A program made the position numbers and the translations under genes. The notes below the pieces were generated by a model, which saw only the letters and a list, made by a program, of their open reading frames with translations, did no database searches and was not told the origin of the DNA. Shown here piece by piece: positions 34,928 to 43,472 of a stretch of DNA of 64,000 bases (the stretch's first letter is position 1; each line of letters starts with the position of its first letter). The DNA is from Chryseobacterium indologenes (lineage in GTDB: Bacteria > Bacteroidota > Bacteroidia > Flavobacteriales > Weeksellaceae), in assembly GCF_002025665.1 (NCBI RefSeq), contig NZ_CP018786.1, positions 1,922,001 through 1,986,000 on the forward strand. Direction: 5' to 3'.

Positions 34928-35497
34928 TTATGAATGGTTTATAGTCGTTTTTTCTATTTTTTTAGAAGTTGCAATGGTGATAAGCTTATCAAACTTACCG
35001 GAATAGAGATCCGAAATTTGCGTAGATTGGTCAGCTGCGAATAATGATGATCTGACAATGGGAACGCTGAATGGCAATGGCCAGGCACGCAATGATTTGG
35101 CAATAGAATCCATAGCATTGATTCCCTGCATAGCCTGCAGACCATCTGCCCAGCACACCAGGCCTACCATTTTATCTGTAAGATAAGGCTCATACCTGTT
35201 GGCGGTCACTTCAAGCCAGTCCAGACAGTTTTTCATCACGCCCGGAATGCTTCCGTGGTAAAGAGGAGCCAGCCATATATGAAGATCAGCATCAGTAAAC
35301 ATCTGAGTCATACGTTCTACAGCCAAAGGGGTTTTGGTAAGAGTAACATCGAATAACGGAATGCCGGAATCTGCAAGCGTAAAAATATCAGTCTGAATTC
35401 CCAGCGTTTTCAGACGTTCCGACAAATAATCTGAAATCAGTCCGGAAGTAGATAAAGTTCTTCTTTCCAGTGAACCGTTGAATATAATTGCTTTCAT
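34928..35497 (-). CDS. NADPH-dependent FMN reductase
   Basis: A 189-residue flavodoxin-fold oxidoreductase. The FMN phosphate loop is FNGSLERRTLSTSGLI (residues ~5-20), and the SSWLAPLYHGSIPGVMKNCLDWL type block (HIWLAPLYHGSIPGVMKNCLD, ~72-92) is the family signature. A flexible C-terminus follows the LRAWPLPFSVPIV strand. It reduces FMN or quinones with NAD(P)H. It is tightly packed in the sod operon, 4 bp after DUF2480 and 1 bp before the ferredoxin reductase, so a role in reductive stress defence is likely. Confidence 0.9.
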   Translation of the reverse strand: MKAIIFNGSLERRTLSTSGLISDYLSERLKTLGIQTDIFTLADSGIPLFDVTLTKTPLAVERMTQMFTDADLHIWLAPLYHGSIPGVMKNCLDWLEVTANRYEPYLTDKMVGLVCWADGLQAMQGINAMDSIAKSLRAWPLPFSVPIVRSSLFAADQSTQISDLYSGKFDKLITIATSKKIEKTTINHS

Positions 35498-35501
35498 TTT
35501 G

Positions 35502-36002
35502 TTATTGTTTAAAAATTACTTTTGGTAATCCTATCTCACCGTACATCAGTGTTTTTACTAAAGGTTTTAATAATCCTGCTGCTAATAAATACAAAGCAGG
35601 ATCATGACTGGTACTTGCCCGGACTACAACTTTTTGATTTCTATATTGTTTAAGGTCAGCATAAATAAGACGGCGTTTCCAGAGATCAAGCAGTATTGTT
35701 TCTGCGTTGTTTAAATCCACATAAGAAGCATAAGGAGACAGTTTTTCCATAATGAGCATGTAAGCCCAGGGAGGAATAATGGCATCCGTAGAGCAGATAA
35801 TACCTACTGCTTTTTCATTGTATATAGAAAAATCCACCACAGCAATTGATTCCTTAAATTCTTTCTCCTTCACAATCATTTCCATAAAAAGATGATCTTT
35901 AATATCCAATTCTACAATTTCCGTAGTGGGTTTGTATTCTGAAAGGTCAAGGGCAATAATGCCTGAAGCCTTTGCTTTATTGATAAAATTTTCCTCAGTC
36001 AT
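35502..36002 (-). CDS. DUF2480 family protein
   Basis: A 166-residue protein of the Bacteroidota-specific DUF2480 family. The hallmark is a compact alpha/beta protein with DIKDHLFMEMIVKEKEFKE, GIICSTDAIIPPWAYMLIMEKL and YLDLNNAE-like segments, and a C-terminus of ASTSHDPALYLLAAGLLKPLVKTLMYGE. No catalytic motif is evident. The family is conserved beside redox and Fe-S genes in flavobacteria. Here it stands between superoxide dismutase and the FMN reductase with 4- and 23-bp gaps, which implies a shared regulon. Function unknown. Confidence 0.75.
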   Translation of the reverse strand: MTEENFINKAKASGIIALDLSEYKPTTEIVELDIKDHLFMEMIVKEKEFKESIAVVDFSIYNEKAVGIICSTDAIIPPWAYMLIMEKLSPYASYVDLNNAETILLDLWKRRLIYADLKQYRNQKVVVRASTSHDPALYLLAAGLLKPLVKTLMYGEIGLPKVIFKQ

Positions 36003-36025
36003 AGTTTGTTTATATTCAATATTAT

Positions 36026-36652
36026 TTATCTTACTTTTGACAAAGCTTCTTCATATTTTCTTTCAACGGCAGACCAATCCAGTACAGACCAGAAAGCATC
36101 AAGGTAATCTGCACGTTTATTCTGATAATTCAAATAGTAAGCATGCTCCCAAACGTCTATTCCAAGAATCGGAAAACCTCTGTTTGTGGGAAGGATATCC
36201 ATCATCGGATTATCCTGATTAGGAGTAGAACTGATGGCCAGAGATCCGTTGAACTTCACAAATAACCATACCCATCCGGAACCAAACTGTGACAAACCTG
36301 TTTTTTTCATTTCTGCTTTTAGATTGTCAATACTCCCGAAAGTGGCTGTAATATCATCATGAAGCATCCCTTCAGGCATAAGCTTAGGCTGAGACGAAAG
36401 AGTTTCCCAGAATAAAGAATGGTTATAGTGGCCGCCACCATTATTTCTTATGGCAGGACTGTATTCGCTGATTCTTTGTAATAAAGAATCCAGATCGGGA
36501 TTCGTTTCGTTGGTTTGTGCCAGAGCATTATTCAGATTATCTACATAAGCCTGATGATGCTTTTGATGGTGAATCGTCATTGTTTCTTTATCTATAAATG
36601 GCGCTAAGGCATCGTAAGCATAAGGTAATTGGGGTAATGTAAATGGGTTCAT
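36026..36652 (-). CDS. sod: Superoxide dismutase (Fe/Mn type)
   Basis: A 208-residue cytosolic Fe/Mn superoxide dismutase with no signal peptide. Metal ligands expected from the family are visible: His28 in TIHHQKHHQAYV, His78 in GGGHYNHSLFWETL, and Asp and His in GIDVWEHAYYLNY. The GGGHYNH form with a GGG core and GSGWVWL motif are features shared by Fe and Mn enzymes, so metal specificity is not decided (sodA or sodB). It heads a minus-strand redox operon and its promoter is overlapped by the 12-6-12 palindrome at 36701-36730. Confidence 0.95.
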   Translation of the reverse strand: MNPFTLPQLPYAYDALAPFIDKETMTIHHQKHHQAYVDNLNNALAQTNETNPDLDSLLQRISEYSPAIRNNGGGHYNHSLFWETLSSQPKLMPEGMLHDDITATFGSIDNLKAEMKKTGLSQFGSGWVWLFVKFNGSLAISSTPNQDNPMMDILPTNRGFPILGIDVWEHAYYLNYQNKRADYLDAFWSVLDWSAVERKYEEALSKVR

Positions 36653-36681
36653 CGTCTTTATTTTTTTTGATTACTATGTGA

Positions 36682-36730
36682 CAAAGGTAGAAATATATTT
36701 CAATAAAACAACTTTTAGGTTGTTTTATTG
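36682..36730 (-). promoter_or_regulatory. sod operon promoter with perfect 12-6-12 operator
   Basis: On the minus strand TTG (36709-36711), 19 bases, TACCTTTG (36682-36689) gives a consensus promoter. Directly over the -33 element lies the palindrome CAATAAAACAAC (36701-36712), a 6-base spacer and GTTGTTTTATTG (36719-36730), without mismatch. Binding there would block the sod promoter. The regulator gene with a related site begins 118 bp further on. Confidence 0.7.
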
Positions 36731-36785
36731 ATTCTGTCGTTTGAAAGTATAATGTCTTGTAAATGTTTGTTTTAAGCTTTGATTT

Positions 36786-36833
36786 TTGAGGTTATAGAAA
36801 ATGACTATATTTGTTGTTGAAAAATAAAACAAC
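36786..36833 (+). promoter_or_regulatory. Promoter and operator of the SufR-like regulator gene
   Basis: TTG (36786-36788), 17 bases, TATATTTG (36806-36813). GTTGTT (36813-36818) and AACAAC (36828-36833) flank the expected transcription start, and the right part AATAAAACAACCTAAA shares 12 contiguous bases with the sod operator. This suggests autorepression. Confidence 0.5.
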
Positions 36834-36847
36834 CTAAATATTGTCAA

Positions 36848-37468
36848 ATGAAGAAGCCGGCTGTGGATCGTATTCTGATGTTTTTAAAGATGAGAGGTGA
36901 AGCTACATCACTTCTTATTGCTGAAGAATTGTCGATCACTAAAGAAGGAGCAAGAAAACACTTGCTGAACCTTGCTCAGGAAGGATTGATCCGGTCTTCG
37001 GTGAAAAGTGAAGGAGTGGGCCGCCCTTCTACCTATTATACACTTACAGAGAAAGGATTGTCTCAATTTCCGGATACGCACGCAGATGTCACGGTTCAGA
37101 TTTTGAAATCAGTAAAAAATCTTTTAGGGGAAAATGCTTTGGAATTATTGATCAGTGATCGGGAAAAAAATACCCATGAACGGTATGAAAAAGTTTTGTC
37201 TAAGGCGAAATCTCTTGAACAGCGTCTTGAATCTCTTTCAAAGGTTCGTAGTGATGAAGGTTATATGGCAGAATGGAAAAAAGAAGGTGAAGATTATTTT
37301 CTGATTGAAAACCATTGTCCGATATGTGCTGCTGCAACAGAATGCCAGGGTTTCTGCCGGGCTGAATTATCCAATTTCCAATCTCTGATAGGAAAGGAGT
37401 ACAAAGTGGAAAGAGTAGATCACATCATTTCCGGCGGACAGCGCTGCGTGTATAAAATCAGCCAATAA
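36848..37468 (+). CDS. Winged-helix regulator with C-terminal Cys cluster (SufR/COG2345-like)
   Basis: A 206-residue regulator divergent from the sod operon. Residues 1-80 are a DeoR/ArsR-type winged helix (LLIAEELSITKEGARKHLLNLAQEGLI, SEGVGRPSTYYTLTEKG). A helical linker follows, and the C-terminal part contains CPICAAATECQGFC (C-x2-C-x5-C-x3-C, near 157-170) plus a distal Cys in the G-x-x-C-V-Y-K-I tail. The family (COG2345, including cyanobacterial SufR) uses such Cys to hold an Fe-S cluster that controls Fe-S and oxidative-stress genes. Two matching palindromes in the divergent region make it the likely repressor of sod and of itself. Which signal it senses is not shown. Confidence 0.85.
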   Translation: MKKPAVDRILMFLKMRGEATSLLIAEELSITKEGARKHLLNLAQEGLIRSSVKSEGVGRPSTYYTLTEKGLSQFPDTHADVTVQILKSVKNLLGENALELLISDREKNTHERYEKVLSKAKSLEQRLESLSKVRSDEGYMAEWKKEGEDYFLIENHCPICAAATECQGFCRAELSNFQSLIGKEYKVERVDHIISGGQRCVYKISQ

Positions 37469-37504
37469 TTCATTATTCATAATCCCTCATTTATCATTCA
37501 AGAA

Positions 37505-38152
37505 ATGGTTTTAAAAGCAGTAATATTTGACATGGACGGTGTTTTGATAGACTCAGAAAAATTCTGGACTCAGGCAGAACTGGATGTATTTTCATCCTAT
37601 GGAGTGCAGGTTACAGATGATCTTGCGGCACAAACCAAATATATGACCACTCAGGAAGTCACAGAATTCTGGTATGAAAGATTCCCGTGGGAAAATTTTG
37701 ATGCCTCTGAGTTGGAAAATAAAGTAGTAACGAGAGTAATCGAAATGATTCAAGGTCAGGACTGTACAATGTCTGGTGTACAGGAGTTTATTAAAAATCT
37801 TAAGAGTAAAGAATATAAAATAGGGCTCGCAACCAATGCTCCTTTGCGTGTAGCCCATGTGGTTCTTGAAAAGCTTCAGGTTCGTGAACTGTTTGATACC
37901 GTTCATTCATCAGAGTTTGAAACTCAGGGAAAACCCCATCCGGCCGTATATCTTACTTCTGCAAAAAATATGGGAATTTCTCCGGAACACTGTATTGCTA
38001 TTGAAGACAGCCACTCAGGATTAAAGGCTGCAAAGGAGGCCGGAATGCAGACCGTAATTTTCACGAATAATAATGAAAACATAGATTCAAACCTTGCAGA
38101 TTTTAAAATACTGGACTTTAATAAAGCTTTGCTCCCAGTGTTTAGTGAATAG
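37505..38152 (+). CDS. HAD family sugar phosphatase (HxpB/YniC-like)
   Basis: A 215-residue class I HAD hydrolase. Motif I is VIFDMDGVLIDSE (nucleophile Asp and the DxD general acid), motif II is LATNAP, motif III has Lys in GKPHP, and motif IV is AIEDSHSGLKAAKEAGM. The cap of ~80 residues after motif I (FWTQAELDVFSSYGV...) matches hexitol phosphatase HxpB, which dephosphorylates 2-deoxyglucose 6-phosphate and hexitol phosphates. It is 36 bp after the regulator gene on the same strand, but its link to the redox operon is doubtful. The substrate is inferred from similarity. Confidence 0.88.
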   Translation: MVLKAVIFDMDGVLIDSEKFWTQAELDVFSSYGVQVTDDLAAQTKYMTTQEVTEFWYERFPWENFDASELENKVVTRVIEMIQGQDCTMSGVQEFIKNLKSKEYKIGLATNAPLRVAHVVLEKLQVRELFDTVHSSEFETQGKPHPAVYLTSAKNMGISPEHCIAIEDSHSGLKAAKEAGMQTVIFTNNNENIDSNLADFKILDFNKALLPVFSE

Positions 38153-38238
38153 TGAATACGCTTCGCTGTGAATCTTGATAGCTGTTATAAAAACTGACGA
38201 TTGACTCGACCCAGAATCCCGAACCTCGCATCCCATTC

Positions 38239-38865
38239 TCAATACCTTGTCAAAACCTCCATTAAAAGCAGGATAGAAACCAGTTTCTTTGACGACTGAT
38301 ACTCAGGGTTCAGCTGTTCTCGGATTTCTCCCAACGCTTTACTTAATTTATTACTTACCGTCTTGTTGCTGATTCCCAGTGCTTCTGCTGTTTCATTGAC
38401 CGACATATTTTTCCTGATTCTCATATCGTAGACCTGCTGCTCCGTTGAGGGAAGTTGAGCAACCACCTCGTCAATCATGGATAACAAAGCAGAAATTTCA
38501 TTTTCCTCAAGAATTTCAAAATAATCTGAATCTGCGATCTCAATTTCATTCGGAATATCAAACTCATCAATGCTCAGCGTAGGAGGTGCTTTTTTGTAGC
38601 TGTTATAAAAATCAATGATTCTGTAATGAAGATGGCGGAGAAGGTAGCCTTTCGCACTTTCTGTATCATCGGTTTGTATCACGTCTGTATTTTCAAGAAT
38701 CTTCATCCATAAGTTCTGGAGAATTTCTTCAGAGACTTCTTTATCCCGTGTCCGTATAAAAACAAAGCGATATAGACTATCCCAGTATCGGTCATACAGC
38801 AGCATAAATGCAGGATGATCGCCTGATTTTATTTTCTTTAATAATGTATAGTCTGTTGGGCTCAT
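38239..38865 (-). CDS. ECF (FecI-like) RNA polymerase sigma factor
   Basis: A 208-residue sigma factor from ATG 38865 (a TTG 12 bp earlier is rejected). Region 2 is FMLLYDRYWDSLYRFVFIRTRDKEVSEEILQNLWMKIL (~residues 16-50); region 4 is LPSTEQQVYDMRIRKNMSVNETAEALGISNKTVSNKLSKAL (~140-180), with an HTH at NETAEALGISNKTVSN. A hydrophobic tail LVSILLLMEVL is unusual. The divergent fecR and TonB genes 229 bp away make it the likely activator of the uptake locus. It would be released when FecR and the receptor transmit the substrate signal. Confidence 0.92.
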   Translation of the reverse strand: MSPTDYTLLKKIKSGDHPAFMLLYDRYWDSLYRFVFIRTRDKEVSEEILQNLWMKILENTDVIQTDDTESAKGYLLRHLHYRIIDFYNSYKKAPPTLSIDEFDIPNEIEIADSDYFEILEENEISALLSMIDEVVAQLPSTEQQVYDMRIRKNMSVNETAEALGISNKTVSNKLSKALGEIREQLNPEYQSSKKLVSILLLMEVLTRY

Positions 38866-38952
38866 ATTGTGATACAAAATTACCTAAAGGAAAATTAACT
38901 TTTTGTGAACTTTGGGTGTGATAAGATTAAATATTTCTGAAAAACAGGGCTC

Positions 38953-39021
38953 AAATGTGACGTTAATGTTGAGTAAATGTGAAAAAGGATGAAAATTATT
39001 AACAATTTGGTTGTAATGTGA
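38953..39021 (+). promoter_or_regulatory. Direct AATGTGA repeats upstream of fecR
   Basis: AAATGTGA occurs at 38953-38960 and 38975-38982 (22 bp apart) and TAATGTGA at 39014-39021. The last copy lies 73 bp before the FecR start codon. Direct repeats at a two-turn spacing fit an activator or sigma-related element. The function is unknown. Confidence 0.35.
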
Positions 39022-39093
39022 ATATAACATTAAGGATGCCCTGGGGAAGTTTTTCATTTTCACTGTCTTATAGATAGAAGTATCTGTGAATAC

Positions 39094-40062
39094 ATGAAAG
39101 ACCTTATGAAAAAACGTTTACCATATAAAAATATTGAAGCCTTTGTTTTCAGACTTTGGGAACGGGAAGTTTCGGAAGACTCAATCTCTGAAAAAGAAAA
39201 TGAACTTTTAAATCAATGGAAGAATATTGCAGAAAAAGACCTGGATATTGTTCATCTTAAAGAATCCAGAGAAAGGATATTATCCGGGCTGGAGTATTAC
39301 TTTCCTCAAACAGATATTATTTCTATCCAATCTGCAAAGAGCTTTACAACCCATCTCTATAAAATAGCTGCAGTTATTATTCTGCTTTTATCATTGGGCG
39401 GAATATTTACCTACACCATGTTCATTAAACCTGATGTATATATTGCAAAATCCGGAAACCGTATTGTTCATCTTGAAGATGGATCTGTAGTTACTCTTTT
39501 ATCAGGCGCTGTACTGACTGTAGAGAAATCTTTTCCTGCGTCCACAAGGATAGTAGATTTAAAAGGAGATGCAATCTTCTCTGTGGCAAAATCTAAAATA
39601 CATCCTTTTATCGTTCGTGCGGATGGCTTCAGTACCAAAGTATTGGGAACGGTATTTAAAATCTCACAATCAGGGAAGAATAAAGCTGTGGATCTGTATG
39701 AAGGCAAGGTAGCGGTATCCTCTCCTGGAGTTGCTGTTTCTTTCCTTACACCGAATCAGAAGTGGACCAATTTCGGAATTGCTCATACTACAGCGGTTAT
39801 TTCATTGAAGCCTGTAAAAAACTCAGTAAATAAAGCTCCTGCAATATTGTCTTTCAGCTTTAACGATGTTCCTTTAAAAGAAGTAGTAGCAGTCCTGGAA
39901 AGCAATTACAGTACAACGGTTCTATATCCTAAAGAAGCTGAAAATAAAAAGATTACTGCCGATTTTACTGGAGGAACCGTCGGTGAAAATATTGAATCCC
40001 TGGCCTTTATCCTCGGATTGGAAGTACAGAAAAAAGAAAGCACCTATATCCTTAAGAAATAA
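39094..40062 (+). CDS. FecR family anti-sigma/signal transducer
   Basis: A 322-residue FecR protein. The N-terminal cytosolic part (~1-80) begins KRLPYKNIEAFVF and carries WKNIAEKDLDIVHL, one TM helix lies at ~93-113 (AAVIILLLSLGGIFTYTMFI), and the periplasmic FecR domain contains HLEDGSVVTLLSGAVLTVEKSF and HPFIVRADGFSTKVLGTVFKI (~125-190), plus the DUF4974-like C-terminal domain NDVPLKEVVAVLESNY. The start at 39094 is chosen, though ATG 39109 is also possible. It relays the state of the TonB receptor encoded 51 bp downstream to the divergent sigma factor. Confidence 0.93.
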   Translation: MKDLMKKRLPYKNIEAFVFRLWEREVSEDSISEKENELLNQWKNIAEKDLDIVHLKESRERILSGLEYYFPQTDIISIQSAKSFTTHLYKIAAVIILLLSLGGIFTYTMFIKPDVYIAKSGNRIVHLEDGSVVTLLSGAVLTVEKSFPASTRIVDLKGDAIFSVAKSKIHPFIVRADGFSTKVLGTVFKISQSGKNKAVDLYEGKVAVSSPGVAVSFLTPNQKWTNFGIAHTTAVISLKPVKNSVNKAPAILSFSFNDVPLKEVVAVLESNYSTTVLYPKEAENKKITADFTGGTVGENIESLAFILGLEVQKKESTYILKK

Positions 40063-40113
40063 ATCATTATTCAAAAAAATTAAATAATCATAATCAAGAG
40101 AACACTATTAAGT

Positions 40114-43100
40114 ATGAAAAGTTTGAAATGTGGGATTACCATAGCAGCCTTATTTTTTACTGTAGCCGCAGAAGCTCAGGAGCTGGTGCAGAAAGTGACA
40201 TTTTCTGTACCTGCCAACAGACCGTTGATTGAAGTTTTAGAAGAATTTGCCGGAAAAACGGGAATGAGACTGGCTTATTCCAAGGTAGACATTAAAGAGC
40301 TGAAGGTAAAAGGAGTGAAATGTGAAAATACTTCTGTCAACAATTGTCTGAAGGATATTACCAACGGACTTCCTATAGTGTACCGACTGCATGGTGACCT
40401 TATTTCGATAAAATATGAAAGCTCTACTATTTCTGCAGTGGGAAACGGACGAATTTCCGGTAAAATAGTGGATGAGGTGGGAAATCCCATTACCGGAGCA
40501 GAAGTTACTATTGCTCAGAAAACTGTAGTCACAGATAATAACGGAGATTTCACCATAGATCTTCCTTCAGGAACATATAATCTGACGATAAAAGCTCCTA
40601 AATATAATACGCTGAGAGTTGAAAAACTATCTGTTACCAATAAAGAAACCAATGCTGTTTCATTTGCTTTAAATAAGGCTTCTGATAAAATTACAGACAT
40701 TAAGGAAGTTGTGATTACTGCATCTCGTAAAGCAGATACTCAGGCGGGACTTCTTGCCCAGCAGAAAAAAGCAGCCCAGATGAGTGATGGTATTTCAGCG
40801 GAGCAGATTTCCAAAACGCCGGACAGCGATGTGGGAGGAACTTTGAAAAGAGTAACAGGAATCACCACTATTGATAATAAATATGTAGTGGTACGATCTA
40901 TGGGAGAACGCTGGAATACTGCTGCCATGGACGGAATCAACCTGCCAAGTACGGAAGCCTATAACCAGAACTTTTCATTTGATATCATTCCTACAGCAAT
41001 GGTAGAAAGTGTAGTGGTAAGCAAATCTGCAACACCTGATATGAATGCAAGCTTTGCAGGAGGCTACGTAGAAGTAAGGACCAAAGATATTCCCAATGAA
41101 AATTTTACAACCGTAACGTTGGGAACTTCTTATAATGATCAGTCGGCCTTCAAGGAATTTCTGACCCGTAAACGTGGAAAGTATGATTATTTCGGATATG
41201 ATGACGGAAGCAGGGATTTCCCTAAAGGACTTGAACCGATGAACTGGACAGATCCAAGATTTTTTGAACAATCCAGACAGTTTACCAATGATAATTTCAG
41301 CACCTATAAAACCAGAGGTGACATGGGATCTAATATACAGCTGGCATTAGGAAGAACATATGCGCTTAAAAACAATAATAAATGGGGTTTTGCAGGAGCA
41401 TTTGTCATCAGAAATGAACAGAATAAACTGGACATTGACCACACAGGAAGAGGAAACTGGCTGGATACCACGGGACCTTATATTGCAGATTGGGAAACAA
41501 AAGGAGTCGCTCCTATACCATTTTATAACTTCAAAAATAAAGGTGCTTCCTATAATTACAACTCTACAGTTGCGGGGATGCTTAATTTCGGACTTCAGTT
41601 AGGGAAAAACAGAATTTCATTCCGTAATTCCTATACCCATATTTTTGATAATACCCTGACCAGAGTTACCGGTTGGAATGAATATACTACGGGTAGTGCC
41701 ATGGCTTCCAATGCAGAATTAGCCTACAATTATTTTTATAACGGAATTATACCCAATAATGATCCTGCTCAGATCAAAAACTTAGACAGGCCTTATACTG
41801 ATAATACGAATTATCCCATTTTTCAGATGCTCCTACAAAATAAACTGGAAGGGAATCATAAAATAGGAAATGCGGAAGTCAACTGGTTTGCAGCAAGAAC
41901 CGGGATAACATCCGATACTAAAGATTATACCCAGTATCTGACGCTATATGATTTTATTGGGAGTGAGATCCTGACTTATCATAAAATCTATAACACAGGA
42001 GGAAATTTTTATAGAGGATATATAGCCAATAAAGAAACTGATTACAATTATGGTGCTTCAGTTAAATGGGATCTGGATTTTGGAAACGTAAAAAATACGG
42101 TGAAGACAGGATATGCAGGAACATTGAAAAATAATACCAATCAACAACAAAAATTCTTCCTACGGGTGGATGAGAACAGAAATGTTCCGAATAGTGAAAA
42201 AAATTATTTGACAATGTATGGAGCTCTTGCAGATTGGTTCAATGGATCTCACTATGTACCGGGAGGTATTGGATGGGAAACCCGGGCACTGTATAAAAAT
42301 GATAAATATGAAGGAGAAGTTAATCAGCACGCGGTTTTTGTCATGTTTGATAACCGTTGGAAGAAATTAAGGTTAGTTTGGGGACTTCGTGCAGAATATT
42401 TTAAATATAATCTTATCTCACAACAATTAGACCCCAGTGATACCAAGAATGTAGAAAGAGCGGCCATTGAGGATAAACCGTGGCAATGGATGCCCTCTAT
42501 GAACTTTACCTACAGTCCTACGAATAAAATGAATCTCAGGCTTGCCTACAACAGATCTGTAATTCGTCCGCAGTTTAATGAAAGAACTGGTTTACCCTAT
42601 TTTGACCCGATAGCTAATGGTTTGATTTATAATACAGAAATGACATCTTCAGTCATCAATAATTATGATTTCAAATTTGAATGGTTTCCCGGATTGGGAG
42701 AAATCTTTTCTGCAGGGTTGTATTATAAAAATATAGACAGACCTATAGAACGTGAGGGACATATTTCCAGCGAAGGAAATCTATATCTCTATAATGGTAA
42801 TTCGAAAAACGCAAAATTATTGGGAGTAGAGGCTGAGGTAAGAAAGAATTTAGGATTTATTGCAGACGGAACCTTTTTGGAAAAACTTTTTATAAGCGGA
42901 AACTTCACCTATAATCATACAAAGGTAGTAGCCTTTAAAGATCTTTATAAAACAGGTGAGAATGATGAAACCTATGAAGTAAAACGTCCGCTCTATGGAC
43001 AGACTCCTTATGCCTATAATCTTGGATTGACCTATGATGGTGATCGTTTGGGACTTAGCTTTTTATATAATGCTAAAGGCGATCAGTATATTACTGTTGG

Positions 43101-43416
43101 GTATGCTTACAAAGGAGAAGAAATACAGCGTCCTTATGCTGTGGCAGACGCACAGATCTCCTACAAATTTCTTCGGAATAAAAATCTTGAATTAAAATTA
43201 AACGCCAGAAACTTATTCAACAGAGTGAAGGAATACTATAATAATTATAATTCCTATGTGATACCCTTGGGATTGGGGAGTGCCATTGGAACTGAGCGGG
43301 AAGCCTGGGGACTTTTGCCCGGTGCAACAGACAGATATGATAAGAATATTGATAAGATTATGTTTCGGGCCTATAGTGGAAGAATGTTCAGCCTAAGTGT
43401 GAACTATATGTTTTAA
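40114..43416 (+). CDS. TonB-dependent receptor with STN signalling domain
   Basis: An 1100-residue outer-membrane receptor. After a signal peptide ending AAEAQ comes a secretin/TonB short N-terminal domain (~25-95, VTFSVPANRPLIEVLEEFAGKTGMRLAYS), the signalling domain that contacts FecR. A carboxypeptidase-regulatory-like fold follows (~110-190, GRISGKIVDEVGNPITGAEVTI), then the plug (~235-350, ISKTPDSDVGGTLKRVTGI, VVVRSMGERWNTAAMDGINLPS, SATPDMNASFAGGYVEVRTKD) and a large beta barrel ending MFSLSVNYMF with the C-terminal Phe required for OM assembly. The barrel is long, so the ligand is probably large or proteinaceous; iron-type motifs were not seen. It is the core of the 38-50 kb uptake locus. 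Confidence 0.93.
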   Translation: MKSLKCGITIAALFFTVAAEAQELVQKVTFSVPANRPLIEVLEEFAGKTGMRLAYSKVDIKELKVKGVKCENTSVNNCLKDITNGLPIVYRLHGDLISIKYESSTISAVGNGRISGKIVDEVGNPITGAEVTIAQKTVVTDNNGDFTIDLPSGTYNLTIKAPKYNTLRVEKLSVTNKETNAVSFALNKASDKITDIKEVVITASRKADTQAGLLAQQKKAAQMSDGISAEQISKTPDSDVGGTLKRVTGITTIDNKYVVVRSMGERWNTAAMDGINLPSTEAYNQNFSFDIIPTAMVESVVVSKSATPDMNASFAGGYVEVRTKDIPNENFTTVTLGTSYNDQSAFKEFLTRKRGKYDYFGYDDGSRDFPKGLEPMNWTDPRFFEQSRQFTNDNFSTYKTRGDMGSNIQLALGRTYALKNNNKWGFAGAFVIRNEQNKLDIDHTGRGNWLDTTGPYIADWETKGVAPIPFYNFKNKGASYNYNSTVAGMLNFGLQLGKNRISFRNSYTHIFDNTLTRVTGWNEYTTGSAMASNAELAYNYFYNGIIPNNDPAQIKNLDRPYTDNTNYPIFQMLLQNKLEGNHKIGNAEVNWFAARTGITSDTKDYTQYLTLYDFIGSEILTYHKIYNTGGNFYRGYIANKETDYNYGASVKWDLDFGNVKNTVKTGYAGTLKNNTNQQQKFFLRVDENRNVPNSEKNYLTMYGALADWFNGSHYVPGGIGWETRALYKNDKYEGEVNQHAVFVMFDNRWKKLRLVWGLRAEYFKYNLISQQLDPSDTKNVERAAIEDKPWQWMPSMNFTYSPTNKMNLRLAYNRSVIRPQFNERTGLPYFDPIANGLIYNTEMTSSVINNYDFKFEWFPGLGEIFSAGLYYKNIDRPIEREGHISSEGNLYLYNGNSKNAKLLGVEAEVRKNLGFIADGTFLEKLFISGNFTYNHTKVVAFKDLYKTGENDETYEVKRPLYGQTPYAYNLGLTYDGDRLGLSFLYNAKGDQYITVGYAYKGEEIQRPYAVADAQISYKFLRNKNLELKLNARNLFNRVKEYYNNYNSYVIPLGLGSAIGTEREAWGLLPGATDRYDKNIDKIMFRAYSGRMFSLSVNYMF

Positions 43417-43472
43417 AACATAATCAAGATATAGGTCTAAATAAAATAGAATACAATAATTAAAGCGGTACA

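Noticed and set aside
38866..38882. TAATTTTG box next to the sigma-factor start
   Set aside because: It ends only about 10 bp from the ATG, leaving almost no leader; a leaderless transcript is possible but not supported.
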